A stretch of DNA of 64,000 nt from an uncultured Collinsella sp. (lineage in GTDB: Bacteria; Actinomycetota; Coriobacteriia; Coriobacteriales; Coriobacteriaceae): positions 35,606 through 99,605 of the forward strand of contig CALEBN010000066.1 in the NCBI GenBank assembly GCA_937943045.1. Direction: 5' to 3'. Below, piece by piece: positions 43,654 through 51,441 of this stretch. Below the pieces are notes generated by a model. That model searched no databases, was not told the DNA's origin, and was given only the letters and a program-made list of their open reading frames with translations. The translations under genes and the position numbers were made by a program. Numbering within the stretch: the first letter of the stretch is position 1; every line of letters starts with the position of its first letter.

Positions 43654-44108
43654 TTATCCCAGCTCAAAGGCCATTTCTGGGATGTATTTTCCATCGAGTG
43701 CCTCATCGTGAAACTGCATCCCATTTCAAGCGTCGATTCTGGGACGCACTTTCCCCTTAGACCCTCAACCGGAAACCGCATCCCACTTTGAGCGCAAATT
43801 CCGGGATGCATTTTCCGCTTGAGCCTCATTGGGAAACGGCGTCCCACTTTGAGGGCTGATTGTGGGATGCATTTTCCGGTTTTGCTCTCATTGGGAAAAT
43901 GCATCCCGTTTCTTGACCGAATAATGGGACGCAATTTCCCGTTGGAGCGCCTTTGGGAAAGTGTGTCCCACTTCGACCGCCCAGAGTGGGATGCACTTTC
44001 CGCAAAGCACCTCAACGGGAAACTACGTCCCATTCCAAAGGCAAATTCCGGGACGCATTTTTCGAAAGCCTGCCCATCCGGAAAGCCCGTCCCACTTTGG
44101 ACGCATCC
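43654..44108. repeat. 62-bp hairpin minisatellite array
   Basis: Seven consecutive units of 60-62 bp begin at 43679, 43741, 43803, 43864, 43926, 43988 and about 44050. Each has GGGAYGCAnTTTCC, a variable middle of 14-16 bases, then GGGAAAnnGYRTCCC, which folds back on the first part, and a linker such as CACTTTGAGCGCAAATTC. Units differ by compensating changes. No coding potential. Confidence 0.85.
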
Positions 44109-44153
44109 GGGCACGGAACCATCGACCTATCAGGCCTCCCATCAATAAAGAGG

Positions 44154-44282
44154 CGTCCTCCCGGACGGCGGGGCACGAAGTTCATCGCGAGTTCCGCACG
44201 CAAAGAAGGCCACTTAATGTGGCCTTCGTCTTGCGCAGGACTGTAGAGCAGGGAACTTCGTGCCCCGACGCCCGGGAGGACG
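44154..44282. repeat. Foldback element, family 2 copy 2
   Basis: Arms 44154-44183 and 44253-44282 pair at 28 of 30 positions (left arm CGTCCTCCCGGACGG...). The 69-bp core is the reverse complement of the copy 1 core with only two or three differences, while the arms share no similarity with copy 1. Confidence 0.9.
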
Positions 44283-44324
44283 TTTCATTTAGAAAGATGG
44301 ACCGACCGCCGTCAGCGATGGGAG

Positions 44325-44876
44325 CTACTCCCCCAGCACGGCCTTTTTGGCGGCTGCAGCCATGTTGTCCAGATCTTCCTTGGTGGGGTGATCCTTTGCG
44401 GCGACCCAGTTATCGAGCAGCATCTTAAAGCGGACATTGTCGGGATCTTGCTCGAGCATGGCCTCGTAGCGTTGTTTGACCGCGGGACCCATCTTGCCCT
44501 GGCACACCGCCCAGCCCGCAAGTTCGGCATCCTCGGCCAGATTTGAGGTCACGCGGTCGATAATCTGCCTAAAGTACTCCTCGCTGGCGCCAAAACCGCA
44601 GGTGCCAAACAGGAAGACGCGCTTGCCGTGCAAGGCGGAGAGCAACGTCGCGACCGAAGGCGTGCACGCACCCTTGTCGCACCAAAAACCGACGAGCACC
44701 GTGTCGGCCGCGCAGGCGCCCTGTGCCTCGAGCGCAACCTGATCTGCATCCGCATCGTCGCTCAACGCCGCGGCGTGGACAAACTCGACGCCTGCAGCCT
44801 GCAGGGCACGCTTGATTGCGCCCGAAACCATCCTGGTATTACCGCTCTTGCTGTTAACCACCAAAGAGCACGTCAT
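44325..44876 (-). CDS. Flavodoxin family protein
   Basis: 183 residues. SLVVNSKSGNTRMVSGAIKRAL is the phosphate-binding loop for FMN (SxTGNT-like); VLVGFWCDKGACTPSVATLLSAL and VFLFGTCGFGASEEYF form the isoalloxazine-contact loops. The C-terminal 50 residues are helical. A small electron-transfer or quinone-reducing flavoprotein of the BilS/flavodoxin-like group. Start ATG 44876; GTG 44882 is also possible, since GAGG lies between typical distances of both. The 23-bp repeats at 45049 lie 170 bp upstream. Confidence 0.8.
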   Translation of the reverse strand: MTCSLVVNSKSGNTRMVSGAIKRALQAAGVEFVHAAALSDDADADQVALEAQGACAADTVLVGFWCDKGACTPSVATLLSALHGKRVFLFGTCGFGASEEYFRQIIDRVTSNLAEDAELAGWAVCQGKMGPAVKQRYEAMLEQDPDNVRFKMLLDNWVAAKDHPTKEDLDNMAAAAKKAVLGE

Positions 44877-45048
44877 AGTCACGTTGCCTCGTTTCCCCCG
44901 AAACTCGAGCCATTAATGCAATTTATTAGATGAATATCTTAGTACTAACGTGACAGATGTAAACCACCGTCTGTCGATTGGCGACGCAGACGACATCTTT
45001 GGACAGATTACGAACAGTATGTGCTTCGGATTGAAACCGCCACAGAAC

Positions 45049-45124
45049 GTTTCACGAATGGCCGAAAAACTGTTTCACAAAACGCCGTCAAATTGTTTCA
45101 CGAAATACCGTCAAATTGTTTCAC
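45049..45124. repeat. Four GTTTCAC motifs at exact 23-bp spacing
   Basis: GTTTCAC begins at 45049, 45072, 45095 and 45118; the last three are within TGTTTCAC and the inner two share CCGTCAAATTGTTTCAC. Iteron-like direct repeats upstream of the flavodoxin gene. Protein-binding sites are plausible; TGTTTCAC equals one half of the parS palindrome, but no full parS is present. Confidence 0.7.
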
Positions 45125-45199
45125 GCGCTGGTAGAACGCTATATAACACGATCGCTCTATGGTACGAACAAACCTGATTAATTTGCCCCACGGACTTGC

Positions 45200-47059
45200 T
45201 CACTGGGCAAACTGGCTGCGGTAGAGTTCGGCGTAGAAGCCGTCTGCCGCCAGCAGCTCGTCGTGCGTGCCACGCTCGATAATCTGGCCGTCGCGCATGA
45301 CCAGAATGCAGTCGGCGTTGCGAATCGTGCTCAGGCGATGCGCCACCACAAAGCTCGTACGACCGGCCATGAGCTCGTCGAATGCCGCCTGCACTTGCAG
45401 CTCGGTGCGCGTGTCGATACTAGAGGTCGCCTCGTCCAGCAGCAAGATAGCCGGGTCGGTGAGCATAACGCGTGCGATGCACAGCAGCTGCTTTTGGCCC
45501 TGGCTAAACGTGCCGCCGTCCTCGCCGATGACCGTATCGTAGCCGCCTGATAGCTGCACGATAAACTTGTGCGCGTGCGCACGCTTGGCGGCTTCGATAA
45601 CCTGCTCGCGCGTGGCGCCTGGGCAACCGTAAGCAATGTTGTCCGCCACCGTGCCCTCGAACAGCCACGTATCCTGCAACACCATGCCAAAGGCGCGGCG
45701 TAGGCTCGCGCGCGTGTAGTCACGCGAAGACCGACCATCGACCATGATGCGGCCGGCATCGATATCGTAAAAACGCAGCAGCAGATTGATGAGCGTTGTC
45801 TTTCCGCAGCCCGTGGGACCGACCAGGGCAAAGCGCATGCCGGGCTTGGCCTCGATGCAGATATCCTGCAGCAGCTTGCGGTCGGGCACATAGCTAAAGT
45901 CCGCATGCTCAAAGGTCACCTCACCCTGCGGGGCGGCAAGCTCTACGGCGTCCGATGCGTCGGGCTCCTGCTCGCGTGCATCGAGCAGCGCGAACATGCG
46001 ACGCGCCGAGGCGTACGCGGTCTGGATCTGCGTAATGACGTTGGTAACCTCGTTGAACGGCTTGGTGTACTGGTTGGCATAGGACAGGAAAATCTGCACG
46101 CCGCCCACCGTAAGCGCCGCCGGCACGCCCGTGATCACGCCCACGCAGCCGATCACAGCGACCACGGCATAGATGATGTTATTGATAAAGCGCGTGCCGG
46201 GGTTAGAGAGCGAACCCATAAACTGCGCGCGCTCACCTGCCGCGTAGAGCTCAGCGTTGAGAGCATCGAAGCGCTGCTGGGCGTTGGAACCATAGGCAAA
46301 CGCGTCCACGAGCTTCTGCTCGCCCACGTATTCCTCGATATGGCCGCCAAGCTGACCCTGAATGCGTTGCTGCGCCGTAAAGCTCTTGTTGGAGAGTTTG
46401 GCGATGGCACCGGCTGCAAAAATGGAAAGCGGCGTGACGAGCACCACCACAAGTGTCATGGTCAGGTTGATGGAGAGCATAAACGAGAGCGTGCCAACGA
46501 TGGTGATAGCGCCGGTGAAAAGCTGGGTAAAGCCCTGCAGCAGACCGTCGCCCACCTGGTCGACGTCGTTGACCACACGGCTCATAAGGTCGCCGTGGGC
46601 ATGGCTGTCGATGAAGCTGAGCGGCATGCGGCTGAGCTTGTCGCTTGCCTCCACGCGCATGTCGCGCACCGTCTCGTAGGACAGACGGTTGACGCAATAG
46701 CCCTGCAGCCACTGAAAGGCCGCCGCGCCCACCACGACGATCGCGAGCTTGGTGACAAGCGGCAGCAGCGCATCGAAATCCACCTGCCCGGCGGCGACGA
46801 TAAGATCGATGCCCTCGCCAATGAGGATGGGTGTATAGAGTTGCAAGATCACCGAGACGGCGGCACTCACAAACGACGCCGTAAACGAGACGCGATGCGG
46901 GCGAACATAGCCCAGCAAGCGGCGGGTCACCGCGCCGGCGGGATAGCGCTCGGGATCGCCGGGCTGGCGCGGACCGTCGCCCAGGTCGTTGAGGTTATCG
47001 TTGCCGGACACATTGGCCGTCATCGTGGCGACCGAACCGGAAGAAGTGTACGGATTCAT
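45200..47059 (-). CDS. ABC exporter half-transporter, canonical subunit (pair 2)
   Basis: 619 residues. A 40-residue polar head, six-helix exporter domain (LLGYVRPHRVSFTASFVSAAVSVILQLYTP...), then an ATPase with Walker A GPTGCGKTT, signature FSQGQKQL, Walker B AILLLDEATSSIDTRTE and switch AHRLSTIRNAD. Consensus catalytic Glu present. Its ATG directly follows the stop of the partner gene, with the ribosome site GAGGG inside the upstream coding end, so the two are translationally coupled. Confidence 0.9.
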   Translation of the reverse strand: MNPYTSSGSVATMTANVSGNDNLNDLGDGPRQPGDPERYPAGAVTRRLLGYVRPHRVSFTASFVSAAVSVILQLYTPILIGEGIDLIVAAGQVDFDALLPLVTKLAIVVVGAAAFQWLQGYCVNRLSYETVRDMRVEASDKLSRMPLSFIDSHAHGDLMSRVVNDVDQVGDGLLQGFTQLFTGAITIVGTLSFMLSINLTMTLVVVLVTPLSIFAAGAIAKLSNKSFTAQQRIQGQLGGHIEEYVGEQKLVDAFAYGSNAQQRFDALNAELYAAGERAQFMGSLSNPGTRFINNIIYAVVAVIGCVGVITGVPAALTVGGVQIFLSYANQYTKPFNEVTNVITQIQTAYASARRMFALLDAREQEPDASDAVELAAPQGEVTFEHADFSYVPDRKLLQDICIEAKPGMRFALVGPTGCGKTTLINLLLRFYDIDAGRIMVDGRSSRDYTRASLRRAFGMVLQDTWLFEGTVADNIAYGCPGATREQVIEAAKRAHAHKFIVQLSGGYDTVIGEDGGTFSQGQKQLLCIARVMLTDPAILLLDEATSSIDTRTELQVQAAFDELMAGRTSFVVAHRLSTIRNADCILVMRDGQIIERGTHDELLAADGFYAELYRSQFAQ

Positions 47060-48916
47060 TTAGCAACCCTCCTTTGCGCAGACGGATGCGGGGGCGGTCG
47101 GAGCGGACGCGGGCGTCGTGCTCCCCTGCTGGCCCTCGAGCTCCTCGCGGCACAGCTGCGACTGGCAAATCTCGCGATAGAGCTGGCAGGTCGCGTACAG
47201 CTCGTCATGCGTGCCCAGGCCCGCAACCGAGCCGTGGTCGAGTACGCAGATCATGTCGGCATCGCGAACGGTCGAGACACGTTGGCTCACGATGACGGTC
47301 GTGAGCGGCAGCCCACCCTCGGCGGCACCGCGCGCGCTGCGCTCGCGAATGGCATGGCGAAGCGCCGCGTCGGTCTTAAAGTCGAGCGCCGAGGCGGAGT
47401 CGTCCATGATCAGAACCCGCGGCGAGCCCACCAAGGCACGCGCGATAGTCAGGCGCTGGCGCTGGCCACCGCTAAAGTTCTTGCCGCCCGCCTCGACCGG
47501 GGCGTCGAGCCCCTGCGGCTTGTTGCGCACGAACTCGCTGGCCTGCGCCATATCGAGCGCCGCCCAGAGCTCCTCGTTGGTCGCCGACTCGTCACGCCAG
47601 GTCAGGTTGCTGCGGATAGTGCCGCTCACCAGCGATGCGCGTTGCGGAACGGTCGCGACCGCATGGCGCAGCTGGTCGAGTGGCCAAGCGCGCACGTCGG
47701 CGCCCATCACGCACACGCTGCCGGTGCTCGCATCGTACAGGCGCGGGATAAGCGAGACAAGCGTGGACTTACCACTGCCTGTACCGCCGATAATGCCGAG
47801 CGTTTTGCCCAGCGGCAGCTTCAGGGTCACATCGCTCACGGCATTTGCCGCGCCCGCGCCAAACGAAAAGCTCGCATGGTCAAAGCTCAGTGCGGGGACT
47901 GGAGCAGCACCACCCGCCAGTTCGCTCGGCTCGGGCAGCGCGACCAGCTGGTTGTCCTCGTCGGTGATGCTCGGCTCGCAGTTGAGCACCTCGTTGATAC
48001 GCGAAGCGCTCGCACTCGCCTTGGTAAAGACCACGACCAGGTTGGCGACGTACACGATAGAGGTGAGCGTCTGCGTCATGTAGTTCACAAACGCCATGAC
48101 CTGGCCCTGTGTGAGTTCGCCCACGTTGACCTGGATGCCGCCCACCCACAGGATGGCGCACACGCCCAGGTTCATCACAAGAAACGTTACGGGGTTGAGG
48201 ACCGACGAGAGCTTGCCCACCGCGATGGCGGTATGGGCCTGATCATCGGCGGCTTGGGCAAAGCGCTCACGCTCGTGATCTTCGCGCACAAAGGCGCGAA
48301 CCACGCGGGCGCCCGAAAGCCCCTCGCGGCAAATGAGCGCAATACGGTCGAGCTTTGCCTGCAGCTGCTTGTAATATGGAACGCAGCGCGCCATGACAAA
48401 CCAAAACACCAAGCCGATGGCGGGCGTGCAAATCAAAAAGATGATGCCGAGCTTAAGGTCGATGGCGAGAGCCGCGCACATAGAACCCACCGCCAGGAAG
48501 GGCCAGCGAATGAGCATGCGCACGCCCAGCGCCACGGCAAGCTGCACCTGGTTGACGTCGTTGGTGATGCGCGTGATAAGCGACGGCGTGCCAAAGCGGT
48601 CGAGCTCGGCGTAGCTCAATTTATTGATGTGCTCGTAGAGCGCGCCGCGAATGTCGGTGCCCATGCCCTGCGAGGTGAGCGCCGCCATCTTTTGGCAGAC
48701 GAGCGTAAACGAGATGCCGATCACAGCCATGGCGCCAAGTACCATGCCGTAGTGGATAACGGCGTTCGCGTCGTGCGCGCCGATGCCCTTATCGATCATC
48801 TGGGCAATCACCAGCGGCGTCAGCAGGTCAAAAATCACTTCGATCAGCTTGCACGCAGGGCCAATCACCATATACCGGCGAAACTTACCACCAAAACGCC
48901 TAAGCAACTCAATCAT
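47060..48916 (-). CDS. ABC exporter half-transporter, degenerate-site subunit (pair 2)
   Basis: 618 residues, first gene of the pair. Exporter membrane domain (MVIGPACKLIEVIFDLLTPLVIAQMIDKGIG...), Walker A GGTGSGKST, signature FSGGQRQR, Walker B VLIMDDSASALDFKTDAALR with Asp instead of the catalytic Glu. The same DDSxSALDFKTD wording occurs in the pair 3 subunit at 60386, indicating that the two systems are close paralogues. No MarR gene accompanies this pair. Confidence 0.9.
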   Translation of the reverse strand: MIELLRRFGGKFRRYMVIGPACKLIEVIFDLLTPLVIAQMIDKGIGAHDANAVIHYGMVLGAMAVIGISFTLVCQKMAALTSQGMGTDIRGALYEHINKLSYAELDRFGTPSLITRITNDVNQVQLAVALGVRMLIRWPFLAVGSMCAALAIDLKLGIIFLICTPAIGLVFWFVMARCVPYYKQLQAKLDRIALICREGLSGARVVRAFVREDHERERFAQAADDQAHTAIAVGKLSSVLNPVTFLVMNLGVCAILWVGGIQVNVGELTQGQVMAFVNYMTQTLTSIVYVANLVVVFTKASASASRINEVLNCEPSITDEDNQLVALPEPSELAGGAAPVPALSFDHASFSFGAGAANAVSDVTLKLPLGKTLGIIGGTGSGKSTLVSLIPRLYDASTGSVCVMGADVRAWPLDQLRHAVATVPQRASLVSGTIRSNLTWRDESATNEELWAALDMAQASEFVRNKPQGLDAPVEAGGKNFSGGQRQRLTIARALVGSPRVLIMDDSASALDFKTDAALRHAIRERSARGAAEGGLPLTTVIVSQRVSTVRDADMICVLDHGSVAGLGTHDELYATCQLYREICQSQLCREELEGQQGSTTPASAPTAPASVCAKEGC

Positions 48917-49127
48917 AGAAGGCGCTCCCTATCATCATCTCTCTTCAATCTGATTCATGATAGTACGGCGAGTCCTGGAGATGCGTAAGCAACTCGTTAC
49001 AGATGTAAGGGCGACGTTCGCTAGCGCCCAAGGCATGTAGCAGCCGATGTTTTGGCAACGCCAGCGAGCGGCATAACGCCAGGGATTCAATTATCAGATA
49101 AATGTGACCCTTCAGGCGGTTTTGGTC
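48917..49127. other. Upstream region of ABC pair 2, no gene seen
   Basis: 211 bp containing the presumed promoter of the ABC pair 2 operon. I find no coding sequence and no clear sigma-70 consensus. Confidence 0.4.
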
Positions 49128-49232
49128 GGCTACCCGCGAGTGCCGGCAGGGCGCTTGGTAGTCGAGCGATCCCGCAGGCGAAGCCGAGGACCAGCGAGAC
49201 ACCAAGCGCCCTGCCGGCACTCGCGGGTAGCC
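49128..49232. repeat. Foldback element with 32-bp perfect arms
   Basis: 49128-49159 and 49201-49232 are exact inverted copies (GGCTACCCGCGAGTGCCGG...), core of 41 bp. Pairing resumes further out after a short unmatched segment (TTTTGGT / ACCAAAA), reaching the T tract that ends the SRP RNA. It lies between the ABC pair 2 promoter region and the SRP RNA gene. Confidence 0.85.
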
Positions 49233-49253
49233 GCGGCACCAAAAAGCGCCCGT

Positions 49254-49357
49254 GCGCTCGATGGATCCGGATGCCCGACAGAGGCTCCTTATGGCTGCTT
49301 CCTTCCGGACCTGACCAGATTCGGAACATGTCGTCATCCGAACCCATCGAATGCGCT
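49254..49357 (-). ncRNA. ffs: Signal recognition particle RNA, small bacterial type
   Basis: Read on the minus strand, the hallmark GGTCAGGTCCGGAAGGAAGC then AGCC (49286-49316) is the universally conserved Ffh-binding helix 8 loop. The flanks pair: 5' GCGCATTCGATGGGTTCGGATG with 3' CATCCGGATCCATCGAGCGC, giving a hairpin of about 104 bases. A GGGCGC then TTTTT terminator follows at 49241-49252. The RNA pairs with Ffh for co-translational membrane targeting. End coordinates are set by the base of the stem and may be off by several bases. Confidence 0.92.
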
Positions 49358-49553
49358 AGGCGCTCGATATATATTACCCGCTCCCGTCCAGCAGAGCAAG
49401 ATGCCCCGCGGTCAAAGGGAAAACCACATGAGTGCACGGAAGCAAAAAGGCGCGGTCGCAAGTGTGCGACCGCGCCCCATCAGTTGCTTCGCAGAGAGCA
49501 TTCAAGCGTTGCGTAAGCGCTGGGAAGCGAAACGTCGTTCGACGTCAACGCCG

Positions 49554-51293
49554 TTAGCGATTACGGCGCTTGAGGATAATGCCGACAACGCAAACGGCTG
49601 CACCAGCTACGACCAGCCCAATGACGGGCAGAATTGAGAAGGTATCACCCGTCATCGGCATGGTGCCCTTCTTGCCCTTCGTCGTCTTGACGGGCTTCTT
49701 ATCGCTCGGCTTAGTGGGTTTAACCTCGGGTTCGGGCTTAGGCTCCGGCTTAGGCTCGGGAGCAGCAACCGTGTAGGTAACCGCCGGAACCGGGAACTCA
49801 TACGCATCGCCGCGTATGCCGTTGCCGTCAATGGGCTGCAGAATTGCGCTCTCGTTGACCTTAAGAGTATGGGTGCCAGGCTCGGTGGGCACGTTGACCA
49901 GACGCTCGCTGTACTCGAGCACGACGGGCTTGCTCGGAGATGCAGCCTCGTTCAGCGTAAGCTTGAGCATCTCCCGGTCGCCATTCACGTAGTCCAAGGT
50001 GAACCTATAGGAGCCATCCTCAAGCTTGCCGAAGCCATAGGACTCGTCTCCGATCTTTTCAGGCGAGAGCTTCTCGCCGTTGGCGGTCAGGCTGATCTTT
50101 GCGGGATCGTTGATGAAGTCAAAATCAGCGCCGATAAAGTCCTCGACGGTCGAGCCGGCAGCAATCTTGTCCACGAGCTTGGCCTTGATCTCGGCGAAGT
50201 CGGTATCGAGCTCGCCGCTGTTGGAATTCCTGGCGAGATACTGCAGGAAGACCCTGCCGTCAAAGTCGGCGGCATTCTTGTAGTAGACGTTCATGTCGTA
50301 ACCGGCAGCAACCATCGATTGGAAGGTATCGTCGGTGCTCCAGAAAGCGACATCTATGTTGCAGGGGGCAGTCACATCGATGGGAATGGGATTCGAGGTT
50401 CCGGCTGCGGACGCCAATGCGGTGTACTCGTAATCGTATTGAGCCCAGTTCTTGTCGGAGTTCTGGTATTGCTCTCGATAGTACGCAAGGTACTCGCCGA
50501 GTTTCTGCGGGCTGGTCATAGCCTGCGAGAAGATGAAGTTAGAGCCATCGGAGAATTTCTTCCAAGCGTTATCGGTGTTGTACTCGCGCCTCTGGGACTC
50601 CCAGATGCCGCCCATTGCATTCGTTCCCGTGTATGCAGCGCCGGTCTCTGGATTCGTCTGCTTGGTTGGATTGCCGAACGACCTCGTATACGGCGTGGTG
50701 TAATCGCCATTTTTGCAATAGAGGTACGTGGCGCCATCGCTAATGAGGATGACGTGCTTGTTCTCGGCCTTAACGGCAGTGTCCGCATCGAGCATACTCT
50801 TGGCGGCAAGGAGACCGGCATCCATGTTGGTACCCGAGCGAACGCTCGAGTTCATCGCCGTCAGAATGTCGTCATAACCCGTAACGACATCGGTCAGCTG
50901 CTGCTGAATATTGCCCACCTTATTAAAGAGGACCACGCCAACCTTAATATCCAGACCGTCTGCCTGGGCCTTCGCCTTGACTACCTCAAGGAAGGACTTG
51001 GCCTGGTTGTAGATGTCCATCTGCGCAGAGGCGCCGGACTTATCGAGCACAAACACAACGTCGGACGGCTCGGCCTCGCGCTTGCCCGGGAACGAAAGCG
51101 TGACCCTTGTCTCCAGGTTCTCGTCAAGATCCGTCGCAGCCTTTTGGTTCTGCTCCAACGTGGACGATTGCTCGGCGTCCCCCGCAGCATTGTCTGCGAA
51201 CGACATGGTCGCCGGGGTGGCCATACCTAACGTCAGCGCCAACACCGCACCAACCGTAACCGCGCGCTTAAGCGCACTCCCCAATCTGCGCAT
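49554..51293 (-). CDS. Secreted VWA-domain surface protein with sortase-like anchor
   Basis: 579 residues. Signal peptide (MRRLGSALKRAVTVGAVLAL ... MSFADNA), a von Willebrand A domain from about residue 75 with the metal-ion site DKSGAS (VVFVLDKSGASAQ) and NMDAGLLAAKSMLD / HVILISDGATYLY, a long insertion with Tyr/Asn-rich sequence, a beta-sandwich stalk (VNVPTEPGTHTLKVNESA), a PEPKPEPKPEPEVKP spacer, MPMTGD (LPXTG-like sorting motif), a membrane helix and KRRNR. This layout matches pilus tip or adhesin proteins. ATG 51293 is set by GAGAGGAG; an upstream ATG at 51308 precedes that site. Likely binds host ligands; inference. Confidence 0.87.
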   Translation of the reverse strand: MRRLGSALKRAVTVGAVLALTLGMATPATMSFADNAAGDAEQSSTLEQNQKAATDLDENLETRVTLSFPGKREAEPSDVVFVLDKSGASAQMDIYNQAKSFLEVVKAKAQADGLDIKVGVVLFNKVGNIQQQLTDVVTGYDDILTAMNSSVRSGTNMDAGLLAAKSMLDADTAVKAENKHVILISDGATYLYCKNGDYTTPYTRSFGNPTKQTNPETGAAYTGTNAMGGIWESQRREYNTDNAWKKFSDGSNFIFSQAMTSPQKLGEYLAYYREQYQNSDKNWAQYDYEYTALASAAGTSNPIPIDVTAPCNIDVAFWSTDDTFQSMVAAGYDMNVYYKNAADFDGRVFLQYLARNSNSGELDTDFAEIKAKLVDKIAAGSTVEDFIGADFDFINDPAKISLTANGEKLSPEKIGDESYGFGKLEDGSYRFTLDYVNGDREMLKLTLNEAASPSKPVVLEYSERLVNVPTEPGTHTLKVNESAILQPIDGNGIRGDAYEFPVPAVTYTVAAPEPKPEPKPEPEVKPTKPSDKKPVKTTKGKKGTMPMTGDTFSILPVIGLVVAGAAVCVVGIILKRRNR

Positions 51294-51441
51294 CCTAGCT
51301 CCTCTCATGTAATTCCCGCTTGCAGACGGGTGGATACGACGCTAGTGATACGGCAATAGTATAGACCGTAAAATGCCAACGAAATTAACATATATTTACA
51401 AATAACGAGCTAGGCAGGCAAATCGGATTGGATATTAATAT

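Noticed and set aside
43654..44108. CRISPR array
   Set aside because: The units are 60-62 bp, the whole unit is similar rather than a short exact repeat with unique spacers, each unit is itself a hairpin, and no cas genes are present.
45049..45124. CRISPR or parS site
   Set aside because: A 23-bp period is too short for CRISPR, and only half of the parS palindrome is present in any copy.
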